A stretch of 10,656 nt of DNA, from contig DEPW01000111.1 in the NCBI GenBank assembly GCA_002358965.1, positions 10,594 to 21,249 of the forward strand, given 5' to 3'. Below, one piece after another: positions 7,087 to 10,656 of this stretch. The translations under genes and the position numbers were made by a program. Position 1 is the stretch's first letter. The number at the start of each line of letters is the position of its first letter. This stretch comes from Bacteroidales bacterium UBA3382 (GTDB lineage Bacteria; Bacteroidota; Bacteroidia; Bacteroidales; UBA932). The notes beneath the pieces were generated by a model. The model ran no database searches, had not been told where the DNA came from, and saw only the letters and a program-made list of their open reading frames with translations.

Positions 7087-7104
7087 AACAACTTCTTAAC
7101 TTTG
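7087..7104 (+). promoter_or_regulatory. Candidate mlaE promoter with extended upstream motif
   Basis: AACAACTTCTTAACTTTG ends in TAACTTTG (7097-7104), a good TAnnTTTG box. A TTG at 7071-7073 could be the -33 element, with a slightly long 23-bp gap. Seventeen of 18 bases match the tsaE promoter. Because mlaE starts at 7113, the transcript would have only a few leader bases. Confidence 0.5.
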
Positions 7105-7112
7105 AATCCGGA

Positions 7113-7856
7113 ATGAGGAAATATTTTGAAACCATAGGCAGATACTGGATGTTTTTAGGCCGGGTATTCACCCGGCCCGAAAGATGGCGTCTGTTTTTCA
7201 GGCAGTTTTTCATCGAGGCGGACAAACTGGTGCTTTCGTCTGTCCTGCTTGTGGCCTTCATATCCGTATTCATCGGAGGCGTGATTGTCATCCAGACGGC
7301 GGCCAATCTCGAAAATCCGTTCGTGGCAAGGATGTATGTCGGTTACATGACGCGCGAAAGCCTGATACTGGAATTCTGTTCGACGATGATAGCCCTCGTC
7401 CTGGCGGGCAAGATAGGCTCGAATGTGTCTTCCGAGATAGGCAGCATGCGTATCACCGAGCAGATAGATGCCATGGAAATGATGGGCGTCAATTCGGCAA
7501 ATTATCTCGTGCTGCCCAAAGTGGTTTCGGCTACTCTTCTCGGCCCTTTGCTTACGCTGATAAGTTTCGTCGTAGGCTTGGGAGGAGGCGCTCTGGTGGC
7601 CTATACTTCGGATATGGTGACGCTTACGGACTATCTTGAAGGGATAACCTTCGCTTTCAACGGCTCTTATGTCGTATACAGCTGCGTAAAGACCGCCGTA
7701 TTTTCTTTCCTCATAACCACGATATCCGCCTTTAACGGCTATTATGCCGACGGAGGCTCGCTCGGAGTGGGGCGTTCGAGTACCAAGGCCATCGTATATG
7801 CGAGCATGCTGATACTCGTGTTCGATTTGCTTTTGACCCAAACAATGCTGTACTGA
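7113..7856 (+). CDS. mlaE: MlaE family lipid ABC transporter permease
   Basis: MlaE forms the inner-membrane homodimer of MCE-type lipid transporters, which move phospholipids between inner membrane and periplasmic carriers and help keep outer-membrane asymmetry. The 247-residue protein has an N-terminal interfacial stretch (FTRPERWRLFFRQ, 19-31), hydrophobic segments at about 40-62, 84-101, 139-164, 186-206 and 226-246, and the family coupling-helix motif EIGSMRITEQIDAM (108-121). GYYADGGSLGVGRSSTKAIV (209-228) is the conserved C-terminal loop. The ATG at 7113 is supported by family alignment from memory, because the first 30 residues resemble Bacteroides homologues. One base separates its stop from mlaF, so the two are coupled. 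The MCE-domain partner MlaD is not encoded in this window. Confidence 0.94.
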   Translation: MRKYFETIGRYWMFLGRVFTRPERWRLFFRQFFIEADKLVLSSVLLVAFISVFIGGVIVIQTAANLENPFVARMYVGYMTRESLILEFCSTMIALVLAGKIGSNVSSEIGSMRITEQIDAMEMMGVNSANYLVLPKVVSATLLGPLLTLISFVVGLGGGALVAYTSDMVTLTDYLEGITFAFNGSYVVYSCVKTAVFSFLITTISAFNGYYADGGSLGVGRSSTKAIVYASMLILVFDLLLTQTMLY

Positions 7857-7857
7857 G

Positions 7858-8607
7858 ATGATAGAAGTCAGGAATCTTACGAAGAGTTTCGGTGAGAACA
7901 AGGTGCTCGATGACATTTCGGTGTCCTTCGAGGCCGGAAAATGCAATATGATAATCGGTGCCAGCGGTTCGGGCAAGACCGTGCTGTTGAAAAACATCAT
8001 GGGGCTGCTCGTTCCCGATTCCGGGGAAATCCTCTATTCGGGACAAGACCTTAACGGAATGTCTTTCAAGGAAAAGAAGACCCTCTACCGGGAAATGGGC
8101 GTGCTTTTCCAAAGCAGCGCTCTGTTCGATTTCGCCACGGTACAGGAAAATATCGAATTTCCGATGGAGTTCTTTACCAAGATGTCGAAAGCCGAAAAAC
8201 ACGATAAGACCGACATGCTGCTCGAAAGGGTGGGACTTGCAGGTGTAAATGGAAAATATCCGTCGGAGCTCAGCGGCGGCATGCAGAAACGCGTGGGCAT
8301 AGCGCGTGCGATAGCTCTCAATCCGAAATATCTTTTCTGCGACGAACCCAATTCCGGGCTGGATCCGCTCACATCCGTAAGGATCGACGAACTCATAGCG
8401 GGGATAACCGAAGAATACGATACGACGACAATCATCAATACCCACGACATGAATTCGATAATGGGCATCGGAGACAGGGTGTCTTTCATTTATGAAGGAA
8501 AATTGAAATGGCGCGGCGACAGGAATTCCTTCCTGCATCCAGATTGCCCCGAACTTGAAACCTTCGTCAATGCCAATGCGCTGGCGCGCAAGCTGGTGAT
8601 CCGTTAG
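7858..8607 (+). CDS. mlaF: MlaF family lipid ABC transporter ATP-binding protein
   Basis: ATPase subunit that drives the MlaE permease. The 249-residue protein carries every ABC signature: Walker A GASGSGKT (34-41), Q-loop Gln85 (VLFQSSALFD), ABC signature LSGGMQKR (138-145), Walker B YLFCDEP (158-164), D-loop SGLDP (166-170) and switch His196 (INTHDM). SSALFD just after the Q-loop is typical of MlaF and helps separate it from other ABC ATPases. The C-terminal tail (about 215-249) extends past the core fold as in MlaF. No Shine-Dalgarno sequence is visible; translation probably continues from mlaE. The stop codon overlaps that of the convergent anti-sigma/barrel gene by 4 bp, leaving no room for a terminator in non-coding DNA. 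Confidence 0.95.
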   Translation: MIEVRNLTKSFGENKVLDDISVSFEAGKCNMIIGASGSGKTVLLKNIMGLLVPDSGEILYSGQDLNGMSFKEKKTLYREMGVLFQSSALFDFATVQENIEFPMEFFTKMSKAEKHDKTDMLLERVGLAGVNGKYPSELSGGMQKRVGIARAIALNPKYLFCDEPNSGLDPLTSVRIDELIAGITEEYDTTTIINTHDMNSIMGIGDRVSFIYEGKLKWRGDRNSFLHPDCPELETFVNANALARKLVIR

Positions 8608-9806
8608 AATCTGAACCGCACGCCTATTTCGAAGCCCGTCTGCAACGGCTGGTCGGTGCGTATGCTCTTTGCCTGATAATTGTCGAGATAATACCTTATG
8701 GTAGGGTCGAAGTACAGTCCGACATGATTGCCGACCCAGTATTCAATGCCGATGCCGGCCGATACCGAAAACTGCACTCCTTTGATCGGTTCGTGATGGG
8801 TGAGCGTGCTGTTGTCTGCGCCTGTTATCCTGTACGAATCGGACAGTCCGCGCTCGACTGCCCCTCCGGCCTGGACATAGACGGAAACCCTGTCGCTTCG
8901 GATGATGTTGTAATACAGGTTGACAGGTATGCCGATATATTGCTGCACATTCCTTATCTGGCTGTAATATTCCCCGTTGAATTCTCCTGCCAGTTTCCTT
9001 GACATGACCGTGTAGTTTATGCCGATTCCCAGGTCGAACCTGTCGGACAGTCTTATCTTGGCGCCTACTCCGACCGATACGGGGATTGAATAGGCTCCGG
9101 TGCTCCTTTCGATCACGGTGTCTTTCTTGTTAAGGCCCGGGTCTACCCTGTAGGCATTCATCTTTCTGATGTATCTTGCCTCGGCCGGAGAAGTGAAGCT
9201 GCCGGCCAATGTGCCTGCCTGGGCCGTAGTGCTCAGATCCAGTACGGCTGCCGTGTATTTCCTTGTCCTTCCTGTCTGCTGATTGATGTCGCGCCAGTTG
9301 CTGCCTTCGCTCCAATCGTCGCCACTCTCCGTCCGTTGAGGCTGCCGGCTTTGGTGCTGTTGCATGCCGGACTCGGACTCCGGGACGGGTTTTCCTGTCT
9401 CTGCATTGCTTTCCGGCAGCTCCGGCTCGATGTATGCCGGCTCTGCCGTGCCCTCAGGCGCTTGGCAGGCCGGTGCCGTGGCTTGGCTGAAGTCAGGCTT
9501 CCCCGGTCCGGACTTCCCGGGCTCTGACATGCCCGGTCCGGACTTCCCGTCGAGGGTCTCGGCCGTCATATCTTCCCCGGAGATGATTCTGACACCGTCG
9601 GGGGCGTATGCGCTTTCGTGAGGGACGGCGAGCAGGATTCCGACGATTATTGCGGCAGCCGCACTGACTGCTCCGATCCACCTGAGCATGACAGAATTCC
9701 TGCGACGGTCCATCTTCTTTTCGATGCCCTTCCAGGTATCCTCCGAGGGTGTTTCGGTATAGTCTCTAAGGGATTTGAAAATATCGTCAAACTCTTTTTC
9801 CGTCAT
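8604..9806 (-). CDS. Dual-membrane anti-sigma factor candidate with C-terminal outer-membrane beta-barrel
   Basis: A 400-residue protein in four parts. Residues 1-36 form an acidic/amphipathic cytoplasmic segment (FDDIFKSLRDYTETPSEDTW) that fits the short Bacteroidota anti-sigma pattern of Phe, Leu, Pro-Ser, Trp. Residues 41-61 form one transmembrane helix, preceded by the positive stretch KKMDRRRN. Residues about 62-235 are a low-complexity Pro/Gly/Ser/Glu/Gln-rich linker. Residues about 236-400 are an outer-membrane barrel of the OMP_b-brl type, with alternating strands such as QQYIGIPVNLYYNII (288-302) and VQFSVSAGIGIEYWV (344-358), ending in RFRF with the usual terminal Phe. There is no cleavable signal peptide. 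The layout matches the Dma type of anti-sigma factor reported in Bacteroides, which spans both membranes. It overlaps the ECF sigma gene by ATGA; AAGGA lies 9 nt before its ATG. The anti-sigma role is inferred from architecture and coupling. Confidence 0.85.
   Translation of the reverse strand: MTEKEFDDIFKSLRDYTETPSEDTWKGIEKKMDRRRNSVMLRWIGAVSAAAAIIVGILLAVPHESAYAPDGVRIISGEDMTAETLDGKSGPGMSEPGKSGPGKPDFSQATAPACQAPEGTAEPAYIEPELPESNAETGKPVPESESGMQQHQSRQPQRTESGDDWSEGSNWRDINQQTGRTRKYTAAVLDLSTTAQAGTLAGSFTSPAEARYIRKMNAYRVDPGLNKKDTVIERSTGAYSIPVSVGVGAKIRLSDRFDLGIGINYTVMSRKLAGEFNGEYYSQIRNVQQYIGIPVNLYYNIIRSDRVSVYVQAGGAVERGLSDSYRITGADNSTLTHHEPIKGVQFSVSAGIGIEYWVGNHVGLYFDPTIRYYLDNYQAKSIRTDQPLQTGFEIGVRFRF
9502..9549. 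repeat. 18-bp direct repeat, 30-bp period, in the linker of the anti-sigma/barrel gene
   Basis: CCCGGTCCGGACTTCCCG occurs at 9502-9519 and again at 9532-9549. On the coding strand it encodes GKSGPG twice, ten residues apart (linker residues about 87-102). A tandem duplication in the flexible linker is the simplest explanation, and such units can change the linker length. Confidence 0.8.
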
Positions 9807-10354
9807 TTTCGGTCTTCCTTAATCTTTTGCTGCAACCACGCTCTTGCCCTGCTGAGCTGGCTGCGGGATGTATTTTCGCTTATTCCCAGCATTTCACTGA
9901 TTTCCTTATGCGAGTAGCCCTCTATGACATACAGGTTGAATACAATCCTGAAGCCGGTGGGCAGTTGCGTCACGAGCCTCATCAGTTCCTTGTGTCCGAG
10001 CTCTTCCAACGCCGTGGCCGCGTTGTTGCCCATGGTCCTGATTTCCGTGATGTCGTCGCTTGTCCGGAGCGGATCTTTCTTTCGCAGATGCATTAGCGCG
10101 GTTGTGACGAAGATCCTTCTGACCCAGCCCTCGAAAGAACCCCGTCCTTCGAAATGGTGAAGCTGGTTGAACAGGGTGATGAAGCCTTCCTGCAACACAT
10201 CTTCCGCATCGTCACGGTTTTTCATGTACCTTATGCACAATGGGAGCATTTTGGGGGCGTAGGCCTCAAAAAGCTCCTTATATGCTCTCCTGTCGCGCAA
10301 GAGACACCGTTCAATGAGTTTTTTCTCATCGGGTCTTGGTACGCTTAACTCCAT
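9803..10354 (-). CDS. ECF-type RNA polymerase sigma factor
   Basis: A 183-residue extracytoplasmic-function sigma factor, directing RNA polymerase to a small regulon in response to an envelope signal. The sigma-2 domain spans about 24-92, with region 2.2 DAEDVLQEGFITLF (49-62) and the DNA-melting part FEGWVRRIFVTTALMHLRKK (74-93). The sigma-4 domain spans about 120-178, with LPTGFRIVFNLYVIEGYSHK (131-150) and the helix-turn-helix EISEMLGISENTSRSQLSRA (151-170). Sigma-3 is absent, as expected. Its TGA overlaps the ATG of the downstream anti-sigma/barrel gene, the classic arrangement for a sigma factor held by its partner. The ATG at 10354 has no Shine-Dalgarno sequence. A TATTTTTG box lies 63 bp upstream. 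Confidence 0.95.
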   Translation of the reverse strand: MELSVPRPDEKKLIERCLLRDRRAYKELFEAYAPKMLPLCIRYMKNRDDAEDVLQEGFITLFNQLHHFEGRGSFEGWVRRIFVTTALMHLRKKDPLRTSDDITEIRTMGNNAATALEELGHKELMRLVTQLPTGFRIVFNLYVIEGYSHKEISEMLGISENTSRSQLSRARAWLQQKIKEDRK

Positions 10355-10417
10355 AAAACCGTCTTATAGATGCAATGCCTGTTTTCAATGTTGCATGAAA
10401 GTTTTGAAAAACGATTC

Positions 10418-10425
10418 CAAAAATA
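10418..10425 (-). promoter_or_regulatory. Candidate -7 box upstream of the sigma factor gene (TATTTTTG)
   Basis: The minus strand reads TATTTTTG, giving a leader of roughly 60 nt before the sigma ATG. No -33 TTG stands at the normal distance. Between box and gene, ATGCAA (10370-10375) and TTGCAT (10391-10396) form a short inverted repeat that could be a control site. Confidence 0.35.
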
Positions 10426-10467
10426 GCAAATTAATCCATTGGAGCGATTATTGTATGTTTATTTTCT

Positions 10468-10475
10468 TATTTTTG
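10468..10475 (+). promoter_or_regulatory. Candidate -7 box upstream of the exported-protein gene (TATTTTTG)
   Basis: TATTTTTG on the plus strand, 21 bp before the ATG at 10497, in an AT-rich divergent spacer. The nearest TTG triplets are 14 and 26 bp upstream, neither at the usual distance. The spacer is so T-rich that a chance match is possible. Confidence 0.3.
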
Positions 10476-10496
10476 TATACTATATGTTTTCTTGAT

Positions 10497-10656
10497 ATGA
10501 CGGGAAAGATACCATTCATCATAGCATGTTTCATTTTCATTCTGACCGCAGTCTTTCCGGCGGACGGGCAAAAAGCCGGCTATAGCGACGAGGCTTTGCT
10601 CGCAGAAGCCGTGACGAAATACGATTCGGGCGACATGGGCGGTGCGCACAAGATAC
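10497..10656 (+). CDS. Exported protein, N-terminal fragment, possibly TPR-containing (3' end outside window)
   Basis: Only 53 codons are visible. The N-terminus has a Lys, then a hydrophobic core (IPFIIACFIFILTAVF, about 5-20) and a polar break near PADGQ, a probable signal peptide with cleavage around residues 22-25. The single Cys11 is inside the core with no lipobox, so I do not call a lipoprotein. After it, ALLAEAVTKYDSGDMGGAHK resembles the start of a tetratricopeptide repeat, with the usual spacing of Ala, Tyr, Gly-Asp and Ala. In Bacteroidota such a start is seen in TPR sensor kinases and in plain TPR proteins, and the rest of the gene would decide. It is divergent from the sigma factor gene across 142 bp, so it may be co-regulated, but that is conjecture. 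Confidence 0.7.
   Translation, partial: MTGKIPFIIACFIFILTAVFPADGQKAGYSDEALLAEAVTKYDSGDMGGAHKI

Noticed and set aside
7155..8538. Long open frames antisense to mlaE and mlaF (about 270-280 codons)
   Set aside because: They are opposite two clear, fully motif-supported genes, show no recognisable domain, and are rich in His, Arg and Tyr as expected from reading the complementary frame.
1..10656. Mobile element, defence system, CRISPR array, tRNA or rRNA
   Set aside because: No transposase, integrase, spaced repeats or RNA gene structure was seen; nearly all DNA is accounted for by recognised genes.

Overview
The window looks like a chromosomal housekeeping region from a Bacteroidota (Bacteroidales) genome with moderately high GC; a Rikenellaceae/Alistipes-like genome would fit, but that is an impression from base composition and family variants, not a computed placement. 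Supporting signs are gene starts that mostly lack Shine-Dalgarno sequences, A-rich leaders, repeated TAnnTTTG promoter boxes ahead of genes, Bacteroidota-type variants of several enzymes (IGPEGDF in RsmE, HIGGYPGRY in the phosphoesterase), and an ECF sigma factor coupled to an anti-sigma/outer-membrane-barrel fusion. I see no transposase, phage gene, CRISPR array, tRNA or rRNA. Coding density is very high and the longest gene-free stretch is about 180 bp.

Layout. 1-3442 (+): the C-terminal part of MutL, a rhomboid protease, a membrane-anchored endonuclease/exonuclease/phosphatase-fold protein, and the threonylcarbamoyl-AMP synthase TsaC, closely spaced and probably one operon. 3429-4235 (-): RsmE, 16S rRNA m3U1498 methyltransferase. 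4314-4814 (+): YfcE-type metallophosphoesterase. 4804-5241 (-): TsaE, the ATPase of the t6A tRNA pathway. 5242-5424: a spacer with two inverted repeats. 5425-6960 (-): ComM/YifB AAA+ protein. 7113-8607 (+): MlaE and MlaF, permease and ATPase of an MCE-type lipid transporter. 8604-10354 (-): an ECF sigma factor followed, with an ATGA overlap, by a 400-residue protein that has a cytoplasmic anti-sigma-like segment, one inner-membrane helix, a long flexible linker and a C-terminal outer-membrane beta-barrel. 10497-end (+): the start of an exported, possibly TPR-containing protein.

How the parts relate. TsaC and TsaE belong to the same tRNA t6A37 pathway but lie in different transcription units. 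MlaEF and the sigma/anti-sigma pair both concern the envelope and meet tail to tail. The single-chain sigma-to-outer-membrane link is the most biologically striking item; it resembles the dual membrane-spanning anti-sigma (Dma) type known from Bacteroides, so it is a family member rather than wholly new, and its signal and regulon are unknown. The least explained DNA is an 18-bp promoter sequence shared by tsaE and mlaE, whose core also forms the arms of a hairpin between comM and tsaE. Three convergent gene pairs overlap at their stop codons.
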